This document shows, one piece after another, positions 12,780 to 25,289 of a stretch of DNA of 64,000 nucleotides. The DNA comes from Turnera subulata (Eukaryota; Streptophyta; Magnoliopsida; Malpighiales; Passifloraceae): NCBI GenBank assembly GCA_028386065.3, contig JAKUCV010001361.1, positions 92,967-156,966 on the forward strand. The letters run 5' to 3'. How positions within the stretch are numbered: the stretch's first letter is position 1; the number at the start of each line of letters is the position of its first letter. The notes under the pieces are model-generated. The model was not told the DNA's origin, made no database searches, and saw only the letters and a program-made list of their open reading frames with translations. A program made the position numbers and the translations under genes.

Positions 12780-13157
12780 ATGGACTCTCCACTGAGGACA
12801 AGAACTACCTCAGACTCCGAGGACAACAGCTATATTGGCGGCACTGCTTTCCCGACATGCTCTGATGAAGAACCTTCGAAGAAACGCTTGAAGACGAACA
12901 TCGTCGGTCTGAAAGAACACATGGTCGTCTCCCCAAGACAACGAAAGAAGCGTGCCAACAAGAAGGCTGAGGATAAGAAGGGCAAGGTAACTGCCGAAAG
13001 CAGCACTCCGCAGCAGACTCTGACGCAACTGAGTGACTCGCTGAAGAAGATTAGCTCGGCGGTGATGCAGATAGAACTGGCGTGCGCGAAACTCTTTCCT
13101 CACGTCAAAAACGTCCAAAAACTTGTAAAAGACCTAGAGAAGCAAGTAGCTCCATAG
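12780..13157 (+). CDS. Antisense gene 1 of element A: small basic nuclear-type coiled-coil protein
   Basis: 125 residues starting MDSPLRTRTTSDSED. The first third is acidic and Ser/Thr-rich. Residues about 33-70 hold basic clusters (KKRLKT; RQRKKRANKKAEDKK) that look like nuclear-localisation signals. The C-terminal part (about 77-125) is a heptad-like helix (LTQLSDSLKKISSAV and onward) that could dimerise. No catalytic motif is visible and I do not recognise the family. It runs opposite to the LTRs, has its own TATA box 42 bp upstream, and is followed by AATAAA-like signals (around 13190-13205). Element B has a homologue about 80% identical by eye. It could be a captured host gene or an old extra retroelement gene. 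Confidence 0.65.
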   Translation: MDSPLRTRTTSDSEDNSYIGGTAFPTCSDEEPSKKRLKTNIVGLKEHMVVSPRQRKKRANKKAEDKKGKVTAESSTPQQTLTQLSDSLKKISSAVMQIELACAKLFPHVKNVQKLVKDLEKQVAP

Positions 13158-14040
13158 AGTACTTCTTCTCCTGTTGTAAAACCGTTATGAGATAAATAAA
13201 ATAAATTTTCTTTTAAAATCAAAACTCTTATGTTACAAAGTCTTATGTTAAACAGAAAAATAAAACATCTCAAAGCAAATCAAAAATCAACAATAAGAAT
13301 ATAAAATCAAACATAATGACATTAAAAACAAGACTCGTTTAACAAAATCAAAACATAAAGAAATTAAAACAAAAACATGTTTCCATGCTCGGCGCTCTAG
13401 ATCGATCGTAACCATCCTCGACCCCGAGAAACGTGACATACGGAGCTAACGGTGACGTCGGTTTCCCTCGTGAAAAAGATATCCGTTAACTCGCACGGTG
13501 ACGATCACGAGAGCGTCCTGTGTCCCTCGATAGAAACGCTATCCACTTGTTCACAAATTCCGCATGAGCCAAAAACGTCTGTCAAGTCTCGTATCCCTCC
13601 ACAATGTCCGAACAGGGGCAAGTTTGTCGCACTTGCGCTCTACTCGAGGTACGGTCCCATCAGTCTAGCCTCAACGGTCACGGATGCACGTGATTAAAGA
13701 TGCAAAAAAATATAGAAAAACCATAAAAAGAAACGCCAAGGTAGCCAGGGCGTTAGAAAATCGTGAGATGGAAAAGGGCTGAAAAACACTGGCGTTGGTA
13801 GCCCGAAAAACGTATAAAGTGATGAAGTACTAAATGAAGCAACGGCAAAATTTTCAAAAAGCAAAATCTTGAAGATCGAAAACGGTTTGGAGTTTTGTGA
13901 AAGGAAAGGCAAAACATTTTACTACAAAAGGCAAAACATTGGAAAGCAAAAACCACAAAGCATCCAAGAGAAAACAAAACGCTAAGGTATAAGAAACCAC
14001 CATACTCAGAAAATCAAAACACCAACGCGTCCGAAACAAC
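13158..14040. other. Spacer between the two antisense genes of element A
   Basis: Begins with a likely 3' untranslated region (AATAAATAAAATAAA near 13193), continues through A-rich DNA and a GC-richer block near 13390-13690, then an A-rich stretch leading to gene 2. TATA-like motifs occur at 13813-13818 and 13988-13993. No further reading frame is convincing. Confidence 0.45.
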
Positions 14041-14724
14041 ATGCCTGCTCCATCGTCCGTCTTCTTCGTCGAAGGTGCCAATCTAGGCAGAAGGAACCGA
14101 CTGGCCTACAGCATGATCAACGAGCGTCCAGAGGAACTACCGAAAGAGCTCGGCAGAATCCCGCGTCTGGTCTTTGTCGATGAACTCTACTCGTCCAGAT
14201 TCTTCGTCACTCCCATGGAAGAGACGTTCTTCCTAGAGGACCAAGGTACTCTGAGGACCTCCTACTACGGCTCGGCCAACTCCATCATGTTTTTTATTTC
14301 TGAAAGACTTCAGGAGTTCAACCTAGAGTCCACTTGCCATTTCCTAGAGCAAGGCACCTACTACCAACTCTCGATGACGGCCCAGAGCATGCCCAGAGTC
14401 ACTCGGTTACCCGTAACTTGGCCAAAGGCCCGACTACTGGTGTGGAACTGCAGAGGAGTCGCTAGGCGTTCCCAGGAGTTCTCGCGTACCCTGAGGGACC
14501 TGAATAACCAATACAAGCCCAACATGGTTCTTCTCACAGAGACCCAGTGGCAACCTGAAGACGATCACGGTCTCATCCCACTTCGGTTCCCTCAAGCTAA
14601 CCGGTTCGAGCTTCCTGGCCAGGACAACAGGGGCGGCATGTGGTTCTCGTGGAGCGACAGCATCCAGGTCAACATCAACAATGACTCCACTAGCTTCAGG
14701 ATCAACGTCGTTCCAAGGCGATGA
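14041..14724 (+). CDS. Antisense gene 2 of element A: 227-residue protein with a truncated LINE-endonuclease-like C-terminal half
   Basis: Starts MPAPSSVFFVEGANLG. The N-terminal ~125 residues match nothing I know. From about residue 131 the pattern LLVWNCRG, then RTLRDL, then YKPNMVLLTETQ, and later RGGMWFSW resembles the first strands of the endonuclease/exonuclease/phosphatase domain of plant LINEs, including the Asn of WNCRG and the Glu of the LLTET motif. The protein stops before the later Asp/His catalytic motifs, so an active nuclease is unlikely. Element B has a homologue of exactly 227 residues differing at about 31 positions (about 86% identity by eye), with no insertions or deletions, although the LTRs have diverged in length and layout. 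That suggests constraint. It is transcribed opposite to the LTRs. Confidence 0.68.
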   Translation: MPAPSSVFFVEGANLGRRNRLAYSMINERPEELPKELGRIPRLVFVDELYSSRFFVTPMEETFFLEDQGTLRTSYYGSANSIMFFISERLQEFNLESTCHFLEQGTYYQLSMTAQSMPRVTRLPVTWPKARLLVWNCRGVARRSQEFSRTLRDLNNQYKPNMVLLTETQWQPEDDHGLIPLRFPQANRFELPGQDNRGGMWFSWSDSIQVNINNDSTSFRINVVPRR

Positions 14725-14977
14725 ATGTATTTTATTTTATAAAATATCAATGTAATATTTATATTTGTAATAGTAATATTAGCAATATTAATAATATTTA
14801 TATTTTCGCTTATTAATGGCATCATTACCTCTTATGTGTATGTTTTGCGACAGCTGGCGTCCCTTGACTGGATCCATAATGCACTAACTAAATGATATAA
14901 AGTAATAAACAAATGGAGCGAACTATGCAAACAACGACAACCAACACACAAGGACTACCCAACAAGACCTAACGCCC

Positions 14978-14989
14978 GCTCCGCTACCA
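14978..14989 (-). other. Primer-binding site of element A
   Basis: On the minus strand TGGTAGCGGAGC lies 3 nt inside the 5' LTR. It is close to the common initiator-Met-type site TGGTATCAGAGC. Element B has the same site at 20649-20660. Confidence 0.6.
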
Positions 14990-14992
14990 AAA

Positions 14993-17966
<2,974 letters not shown>

Positions 17967-17971
17967 GGCTG

Positions 17972-18549
17972 GGTTGCAGCGATGAGGGCGAAGGTCGACA
18001 TGAAGGAGAAAGGGATAGATGATGGCGGCGGCTTGAAGTGGTGGTGTCGGCAGGTCACGGTGGAAGAGGAAGGAAAAGAAAAAGAAGAAGAGGGGACATG
18101 AGGGTGTGGCTGTCCAAACGTCGGCGTATTGGCTGTTGTGTGTGTGTTTTGCATTTTTTTTTTCTTTTTCTACTTGTTTTGGCTTTGAGGTTGTATGGGT
18201 TTCTGGCAGTGAGTGTTTTGCAGAGTTGCAGAGGAAGGTGAGGATGAAGGCCAGAGTGTGGTATGGTGTTTTTGCAGATGATAATGGGTACGAGCAAAAA
18301 TAAAACACGCAGGGTCACGTTCTTCACAGTAGGGAACAAACCCTCACGTGCACACAGGAACAAGGCGACTGCATAATTCAATTATGCAGTCGTGTCCCGT
18401 CCGGACCAGAAAATAACTATAATACCCCCTTGACTTTATTTCTTGTTCGTTATCTCAAGGATAAACTTGACTTTTCTCGAGATTCCTGGACCCGAAAAAT
18501 TCCAACTTTGGTCCGTAAAATCCACAGAAAAATTCCAAATTTCGGACAG
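17972..18549 (-). mobile_element. Diverged LTR fragment, right part (continues 8345-9726)
   Basis: Continues the GC-rich and purine-rich block after element A's GGCTG duplication, then CCGGACCAGAAAATAACT and CTTTGGTCCGTAAAATCCAC, landmarks seen near the 5' end of every LTR in the family. The last ~130 bp of that end is missing where element B begins. Frames here (for example 18055-18381) are not supported genes. Confidence 0.6.
18366..18392. promoter_or_regulatory. Perfect 13-bp palindrome in the diverged LTR
   Basis: CGACTGCATAATT and AATTATGCAGTCG flank a single C. It occupies the position of the LTR stem-loop but has a different sequence that stays fully paired. Confidence 0.6.
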
Positions 18550-18872
18550 TGTAACAGCCCGGGTAAAAATTTTGGATTTTTACCGGACTGTAGAAGTCTA
18601 TTTACCGTGATTTACTGTTGAATTAATCTTGGGTAATTAATTCAAGGTAAATCGGGAGTTGTTTTCGAAACCGAGGGTTTTCCCGCACTCGTGATTTTCC
18701 CGCGGATTTTTCGAAACTAAGTTGGTATTTTTCGGGTTTCGGAATTTCTCGGAAAATCACACCGGAAAATAACTAAGGAGGTATCTGTTATTTTCTGGTC
18801 CGGATCGGATTCGCCCGTAATGTAGACGAACTGCATTATTATTAATCACAAGCTTAATAGTAACTTTCAGTT

Positions 18873-18880
18873 TATAAAAA
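18873..18880 (+). promoter_or_regulatory. LTR TATA box of element B
   Basis: TATAAAAA follows the stem-loop by about 35 bp and is followed by a purine-rich leader. The 3' LTR has the same arrangement near 23421. Confidence 0.55.
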
Positions 18881-19725
18881 GAGGGAAACCGGTGGAGAAG
18901 CAGAGAAGAGAGGAAGGGAAGGAAAAAAAAAGAAGAAATAATATATGTATTTATTTATCAATCTGGTATATTATTTTGGAAAAAATTATATAATTAATTT
19001 GAGAAAATTATGGTCGATTTAATTTGGTATTTTGAAAAAAAAATATAAATATATTTACTTTTATAAATAATTAAGCTTTGTTTTGGAAACTATTATTAAT
19101 TGGAAAAAAATATATATGTAACTTGAAATTAATTTCTGGAAATTTATATGTATATTATTTTCGTCTGGAAATTATGTTTATGGAAATTATATATATATAT
19201 GTACTTTGGAATTAAAGGTAATTATAATTTTGGTGTTGGAAAATATTATTATATATTTAGAAAAAGATAAATACTAAATATTTTCTGAAAATTATAAATA
19301 GGTTATTTTTTTTCTGGAAAATTATAGTAATTATTATTTTGGAAATTATAATTATTTTATGAAAATATTTTGAAAAGAGTTTTAATTAAAGTATGGTACC
19401 GAAATTATATTCGGAAATACGTACGGTTAATTATTTTCGATAAATGATAATAATAAAGGATGAGTAATCGGGATGGGTAATTTCGTAGTATTGGCATCAT
19501 GGCATACTCTGATGTGCATTTATGTGAATATATGGTTTTGTTGTATAGGTTTTTGGTTATCGGGCAGTTTCCCGAGGAGCCGGCGTCGGACCGGTCATTA
19601 TTTCCGAAGTTGAGTAATCGGCCAAGGTGAGGATGGATTTCCTTCAACATGTGCCTTATTACTCGGATATTTTGTTTTGATGATTATTGCATGGTTGGAT
19701 GTTGTATTTGCTGTGTTTTGGGTTC

Positions 19726-20068
19726 GGGATGTTAATCCCAGAGTCTTGTTGGGTATTTTTGGGATGTTTATCCCGTGTTGATTTTCTGTGTTTTTTTTCG
19801 GATTAAGAGTAATGGTATAATTAATGAATTGTGACAAGGATGTCGATCCTTGGGATTTTGGATGGGATGTCTATCCCGGTATTTTGGTTGGGGATGTTGA
19901 TCCCTGTGATTTGATTTTAATGACTGTAATATAATTGTCACGTGGTAAGTAGTGGTACGACCGGATGGTTAGAGACTGTTTTGTGGTGGCCATGATCTGG
20001 GTTCGTGTGATAAGCATGTCTATGCTTGGGATGTCTATCCCGGTTTGTTATTTTTGGGATGTCTATCC
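19726..20068. repeat. Eight covarying mini-palindromes in the 5' LTR of element B
   Basis: Units include GGGATgttaATCCC, GGGATgtttATCCC, AAGGATgtcgATCCTT, GGGATgtctATCCC, GGGATgttgATCCC and AAGCATgtctATGCTT. The 4-nt centre varies (GTNN). Where an arm changes, the other arm changes to match. The same series is present in the 3' LTR of B, both LTRs of A, the solo LTR and the fragment at 62460-63678. Confidence 0.75.
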
Positions 20069-20648
20069 CTGGGTTCTTTTTGATCTGGCACCAGAAACAG
20101 GTTGATAACCTGGTACGACCCTAGTTTATCCGTGACGGGGCCCGGAAAGATAAAATTGGATAATTCGATTTTATTTGAGTCATTTGGTCTTGGACCGGTT
20201 TTGGGTCCTGTCTTTCAATTTGGTGGTTTTTACGTGATTTGGACCTTGCGTAATTTTTAGTGTCCATATTGATCGTCTTTCCATTGTCGTGAGCACTTCG
20301 GACTCACCCCTCACCTGCGGGCTTTCATCCCGTAGGATGAGTTATTTGTTGTACAGGTTTGGTGCATTCCAGACAGGCTGCGGCGTTATCCCTTGGACAG
20401 GGCTTGGATCCATAGTTTGCATCTGTCGCATAAAGTGTTTATGTGAGTTTCATAAGTCTTCCGCTGTGCACTGTTTTATTATTGTTGGGCCATTAGGCCA
20501 GTTGAGTTGTTACTACTGTTTTTAGTATGGGCTGTTGAGCCCGGATATCTGTTGTATACACTGTATGCTGGTCTTATTTTGGTTGAGTCGTCACAGTTCC
20601 GACACGTGTTTACTGTGTACGGTAAATACGGGTCGGAGCGTTTCATTT

Positions 20649-20660
20649 TGGTAGCGGAGC
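20649..20660 (+). other. Primer-binding site of element B
   Basis: TGGTAGCGGAGC, 3 nt after the 5' LTR ends at 20645, identical to that of element A. Confidence 0.6.
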
Positions 20661-20759
20661 GGGCGTTAGGTCTTGTTGGGCAGTCTTTGTGTGTTTGTTG
20701 TCTTGTTTGCATAGTTCGCTCCAGTTGTTTATTATTTTATATCATTTAGTTAGTGCATT

Positions 20760-20807
20760 ATGGATCCAGTCAAGGGACGCCAGCTGTCGCAGAGCATACA
20801 CATATGA
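20760..20807 (+). CDS. Short sense leader frame of element B (gag-start remnant)
   Basis: Fifteen codons reading MDPVKGRQLSQSIHI in LTR orientation, ending within ATATGAGGTAAAT, which also fits a splice donor (GAG|GTAAAT). Element A has the same start on its minus strand (near 14873), reading MDPVKGRQLSQNIHIRG, again followed by GAG|GTAATG. It may be all that is left of gag, or a leader that is spliced. Function unknown. Confidence 0.35.
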   Translation: MDPVKGRQLSQSIHI

Positions 20808-20961
20808 GGTAAATGATGCCATAATAAGCAGAAATACAAATATTATTAATATTGATAATATTCGAAGTACAAACAGAAATACTACATTGATATTTGATAT
20901 TTTATAAAATAAAGGGAAATAATACATTGATTTTTGATATTTTATAAAAATAAAAATACAT

Positions 20962-21645
20962 TTAACGGTTTGGAACGACGTTGACACGGAAGCTGTTGGG
21001 ATCGCTGTTGATGTTGACCGCGACCCTATCGCTCCATGAAAACCACATGCCGCCTCTGTCGTGTTGGCCAGGAATCTCGAACCGGTTAGCTTGAGGGAAC
21101 CGGAGTGGGATGAGACCGTGATCGTCCCGAGGTTGCCACTGTGTCTCCGTCAGAAGAACCATGTTCGGCTTGTACTGGTTCTTCAAGTCCCTCAGGGTTC
21201 GCGAGAACTCCTGGGCACGCCTTGCGATGCCTCTGCAGTTCCACACCAGTAGCCGTACCTTTGGCCAGGTTGGAGGTAGCCGAGTCATTCTGGGCATGCT
21301 CTGAGCCGTCATTGAGAGTTGGTAGTATGCACCTTGCTCCACAGTCTGGCAAGTGAACTCCAGGTTGAACTCCTGAAGCCTTTCGGAGATGAAGAACATC
21401 ACGGAGTTCTCCGATCCGTAGTAGGATGTCCTCAGAGTGCCATGGTCCTCTAGGAAGAACACCTCTTCCATTGGAGTGACGAAGAACCGCGATGAGTAGA
21501 GCTCGTCGACGAAGACTAGTCGCGGCATTCTGCCGAGCTCATTCGGTAGCTCTTCAGCACGCTCATTGACCATGCTGTAGGCCAGACGATTCCTTCTGCC
21601 AAGATTGGCACCTTCGACGAAGAAAACTGAAGATGGAGCAGGCAT
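20962..21645 (-). CDS. Antisense gene 2 of element B (227 residues, LINE-endonuclease-like second half)
   Basis: Homologue of the gene at 14041-14724, intact, with the same length and start (MPAPSSVFFVEGANLG). It keeps LLVWNCRG and YKPNMVLLTETQ, and RGGMWFSWSD near the C-terminus. Substitutions relative to A are scattered and many are conservative (I/V, D/N); the last ~22 residues vary most. A TATAAAAG box reads toward it at 21748-21755, about 100 bp before the ATG. The later catalytic Asp/His motifs of the endonuclease fold are absent. Frames on the opposite strand are shadows. Confidence 0.68.
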   Translation of the reverse strand: MPAPSSVFFVEGANLGRRNRLAYSMVNERAEELPNELGRMPRLVFVDELYSSRFFVTPMEEVFFLEDHGTLRTSYYGSENSVMFFISERLQEFNLEFTCQTVEQGAYYQLSMTAQSMPRMTRLPPTWPKVRLLVWNCRGIARRAQEFSRTLRDLKNQYKPNMVLLTETQWQPRDDHGLIPLRFPQANRFEIPGQHDRGGMWFSWSDRVAVNINSDPNSFRVNVVPNR

Positions 21646-21747
21646 CTTGATTTGGACGTGTGGGGTTTTGTTTTGAACGTTGTGGTTTTGTTTTCTGAGA
21701 GTTTGGTTGCTTTAATGCTTTTGGTGATTTACACCTCACCGCTCCTT

Positions 21748-21755
21748 CTTTTATA
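21748..21755 (-). promoter_or_regulatory. Candidate TATA box of antisense gene 2 in element B
   Basis: TATAAAAG on the minus strand, in the context AAGTGTATAAAAGAAGG, about 100 bp upstream of the ATG at 21645. This exact site is not conserved in element A, where other TATA-like motifs precede the gene. Confidence 0.45.
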
Positions 21756-22564
21756 CACTTTTGGGGAGCGTGTTTATTGTTTTTGATTTTCAAGATCTTG
21801 CTTTTTGAATTTTACCGTTGCTTGTTTAATGCTTTATTGCTTTACGCGTTTTTCCGGACCCATGCCAGAGATTTTCAGCCATTTTCCATCTCTTATGATT
21901 TCCTTCGCTCTGGCTACCTTGTCTTTTGTTTTCATGGTCTTACTACATTTTTCCTACATCTTTTATCACATGCATCCGTGACCGTTGAGGCTAGATGGAT
22001 GGGACCACACCTCGAGTAGAGTGCATGTGCGACGAGTTTACAGCTGTACGGATATCTCGGAGAGATACAAGCCTTGTCAGACGTTTTTGGCATATGCAGA
22101 ATTTATGAACAAGTGGGTAACGTGTCTTTCGAGGGACACAGGACGTGCTCGTGTTCGTTGCCGTTAACTGTACGTGACACGTTTCTCGGGATCGAGGATG
22201 GATACGATCGATCCTGAGCGTCGATCATGAAAACATATTTTGTTTTAATTTCTTTTCGTTTTGAATTTGTTAAACGTGTTTTATTTTATTTCCTTTTTGT
22301 TTGATTTTGTTAAACGAGTTTTTTTTTAATTTCTTTTGTTTTGATTTTGTTAAACAAATTTTACTTTTAATTTCTTTATATTTGATTTTATATATTCTTA
22401 TAGCTGATTTTTATTTTGCTTTGAGATGTTATTTTTTCCATTTAACAACAGACTTGGTAACATAAGAGATTTTGATTTTAAAAGGAAATTTATTTATTAA
22501 TATCATAAAGATTTTACAACAGGAGAAGAAGTACTCTATGGAGATACTTGCTTCTCTAGATCTT

Positions 22565-22912
22565 TTACAATTTTTTGACATTTTCCATGTGCGGGAAGAG
22601 CTCCATGCACGCCAGTTCGATTTGCGCCACCGCCGAGCTGATCTTCTTCAGCGAGAAGTTCAGTTGCGTCAGCTTCTGTTGCGGAGTGCTGCTCTCAGCC
22701 ACCGCCTTGCCCTTGCGATCTTCAGCCTTCTTTCCGGCATGCTTCTTCCGTCGTTTTGGGGAAACGACCATGTGCTCCTTCAGGCCGATGATGTTCGTCT
22801 TGAACCGTTTCTTTGGAGGCTCTTCATCGGAGCTTGTTGGGAAAGCTGTGCCGCCGATGTAGCTGTTGTTTTCGGAGTCGGAGGTTGTCCTTGATCTCAG
22901 TGGAGAGTCCAT
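22565..22912 (-). CDS. Antisense gene 1 of element B, C-terminus cut by a one-base deletion
   Basis: 115 residues, homologous to 12780-13157 and sharing MDSPLR at the start and LKEHMVVSP in the middle, with the basic clusters and coiled-coil helix kept. Near 22573 the run after the GTC codon is one base shorter than in A, which brings a TAA into frame and removes the last 10 residues; the lost codons are still readable downstream in another frame. The main domain is intact, so the product may still work. It has its own TATA box 35 bp upstream. Confidence 0.62.
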   Translation of the reverse strand: MDSPLRSRTTSDSENNSYIGGTAFPTSSDEEPPKKRFKTNIIGLKEHMVVSPKRRKKHAGKKAEDRKGKAVAESSTPQQKLTQLNFSLKKISSAVAQIELACMELFPHMENVKKL

Positions 22913-22946
22913 GACTGTGTGTGAGTATGCCAGTCATGAGGTTTGG

Positions 22947-22954
22947 TATTTATA
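22947..22954 (-). promoter_or_regulatory. TATA box of antisense gene 1 in element B
   Basis: TATAAATA on the minus strand, 35 bp before the ATG at 22912, in the same conserved context (CCAAACCTCATGACTGGC) as in element A. Confidence 0.6.
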
Positions 22955-23098
22955 AGCGGATGAGATGACGCTTAAGGGTATAAGCAGTATCTCATGTTGA
23001 GGTTGGATACCTGGCAGAGTGTGCCAGAATCTTATCGTGGTAGGACCCACGGATAAGACAGAATTTCGGGGACGAAATTCTTTTTAAGGTGGGTAGTC

Positions 23099-25200
23099 TG
23101 TAACAACCCGGGTAGAAATTTTGGATTTTTACCGGACTGTAGAAGTCTATTTACCGTGATTTACTGTTGAATTAATCTTGGGTAATTAATTCAAGGTAAA
23201 TCGGGAGTTGTTTTCGAAACCGAGGGTTTTCCCGTACTCATGATTTTCCCGCGGATTTTTCGAAACTAAGTTGGTATTTTTCGGGTTTCGGAATTTCTCA
23301 GAAAATCACACTGGAAAATAACTAAGGAGGTATCTGTTATTTTCTGGTCCGGATCGGATTCGCCCGTAATGCAGACGAACTGCATTATTATTAATCACAA
23401 GCTTAATAGTAACTTTCAGTTTATAAAAAGAGGGAAACCGGTGGAGAAGCAGAGAAGAGAGGAAGGGAAGGAAAAAAAAAAGAAATAATATATGTATATA
23501 TGTATTTATTTATCAATCTGGTATATTATTTTGGAAAAAATTATATAATTAATTTGAGAAAATTATGGTCGATTTAATTTGGTATTTTGAAAAATATATA
23601 TATAAATATATTTACTTTTATAAATAATTAAGCTTTGTTTTGGAAACTATTATTAATTGGAAAAAAATATATATGTAACTTGAAATTAATTTCTGGAAAT
23701 TTATATGTATATTATTTTCGTCTGGAAATTATGTTTATGGAAATTATATATATATGTACTTTGGAATTAAAGGTAACTATAATTTTGGTGTTGGAAAATA
23801 TTATTATATATTTAGAAAAAGATAAATACTAAATATTTTCTGAAAATTATAAATAGGTTATTATTTTTTTGGAAAATTATAGTAATTATTATTTTGGAAA
23901 TTATAATTATTTTATGAAAATATTTTGAAAAGAGTTTCAATTAAAGTATGGTACCGAAATTATATTCGGAAATACGTACGGTTAATTATTTTCGATAAAT
24001 GATAATAATAAAGGATGAGTAATCGGGATGGGTAATTTTGTAGTATTGGCATCATGACATACTCTGATGTGCTTTTATGTGAATATATGGTTTTGTTGTA
24101 TAGGTTTTTGGTTATCGGTCAGTTTCCCGAGGAGCCGGCGTCGGACCGGTCATTATTTCCGAAGTTGAGTAATCGGCCAAGGTGAGGATGGATTTCCTTC
24201 AACATGTGCCTTATTACTCGGATATTTTGTTTTGATGATTATTGCATGGTTGGATGTTGTATTTGCTGTGTTTTGGGTTCGGGATGTTAATCCCAGAGTC
24301 TTGTTGGGTATTTTTGGGATGTTTATCCCGTGTTGATTTTCTGTGTTTTTTTTCGGATTAAGAGTAATGGTATAATTAATGAATTGTGACAAGGATGTCG
24401 ATCCTTGGGATTTTGGATGGGATGTCTATCCCGGTATTTTGGTTGGGGATGTTGATCCCTGTGATTTGATTTTAATGACTGTAATATAATTGTCACGTGG
24501 TAAGTAGAGGTACGACCGGATGGTTAGAGACTGTTTTGTGGTGGCCATGATCTGGGTTCGTGTGATAAGCATGTCTATGCTTGGGATGTCTATCCCGGTT
24601 TGTTATTTTTGGGATGTCTATCCCTGGGTTCTTTTTGATCTGGCACCAGGAACAGGTTGATAACCTGGTACGACCCTAGTTTATCCGTGACGGGGCCCGG
24701 AAAGATAAAATTGGATAATTGGATTTTATTTGAGTCATTTGGTCTTGGACCGGTTTTGGGTCCTGTCTTTCAATTTGGTGGTTTTTACGTGATTTGGACC
24801 TTGCGTAATTTTTAGTGTCCATATTGATCGTCTTTCCATTGTCGTGAGCACTTCGGACTCACCCCTCATCTGCGGGCTTTCATCCCGTAGGATGAGTTAT
24901 TTGTTGTACAGGTTTGGTGCATTCTAGACAGGCTGCGGCGTTATCCCTTGGACAGGGCTTGGATCCATAGTTTGCATCTGTCGCATACAGTGTTTATGTG
25001 AGTTTCATAAGTCTTCCGCTGTGCACTGTTTTATTATTGTTGGGCCATTAGGCCAGTTGAGTTGTTACTACTGTTTTTAGTATGGGCTGTTGAGCCCGGA
25101 TATCTGTTGTATACACTGTATGCTGGTCTTATTTTGGTTGAGTCGTCACAGTTCCGGCACGTGTTTACTGTGTACGGTAAATACGGGTCGGGGCGTTTCA
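23099..25200 (+). repeat. 3' LTR of element B
   Basis: 2102 bp, collinear with 18550-20645, differing by scattered substitutions and small length changes in A/T repeats. Its stem-loop (23367-23387: TAATGCAG, loop ACGAA, CTGCATTA) is perfect where the 5' copy has one mismatch. Confidence 0.87.
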
Positions 25201-25289
25201 TTTTTTTGGGTCGGTTTTCACTTATTTTTGGACCTTGAGTATTTTAGTGTTCATATTGATTGTCTTTCCTTCGTCGGTGAGCACTTCGG
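25201..25289 (+). mobile_element. Small LTR fragment of the same family
   Basis: GGGTCGGTTTTCACT through GTCGGTGAGCACTTCGG matches part of the LTR body (compare about 20205-20300) in plus orientation. It abuts element B directly, so B's right flank is the same family in the opposite orientation to B's left flank. Confidence 0.6.

Larger units (their letters stand above)
18550..20645 (+). repeat. 5' LTR of element B
   Basis: Contains the imperfect stem-loop at 18818-18838, a TATA box at 18873-18880 (TATAAAAA), a long AT-rich stretch, eight short palindromes (19726-20068) and the conserved GTGAGCACTTCGGACTCACC block near 20289. Confidence 0.88.
18550..25200 (+). mobile_element. Element B: second complete non-autonomous LTR retrotransposon with the same antisense gene pair
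   Basis: LTRs are 18550-20645 (5', 2096 bp) and 23099-25200 (3', 2102 bp), with a 2453-bp interior. The LTRs start TGTAACAGCCCGGG or TGTAACAACCCGGG and end GGGCGTTTCA or GGAGCGTTTCA. They look nearly identical, so the element is young. The primer site follows the 5' LTR, and GGGGACGAAATTC plus AAGGTGGGTAG precede the 3' LTR, which fixes the orientation. Both internal genes are on the minus strand, in the same arrangement as element A. The flanks GACAG (18545-18549) and TTTTT (25201 on) do not match, so no target duplication survives. Confidence 0.87.
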
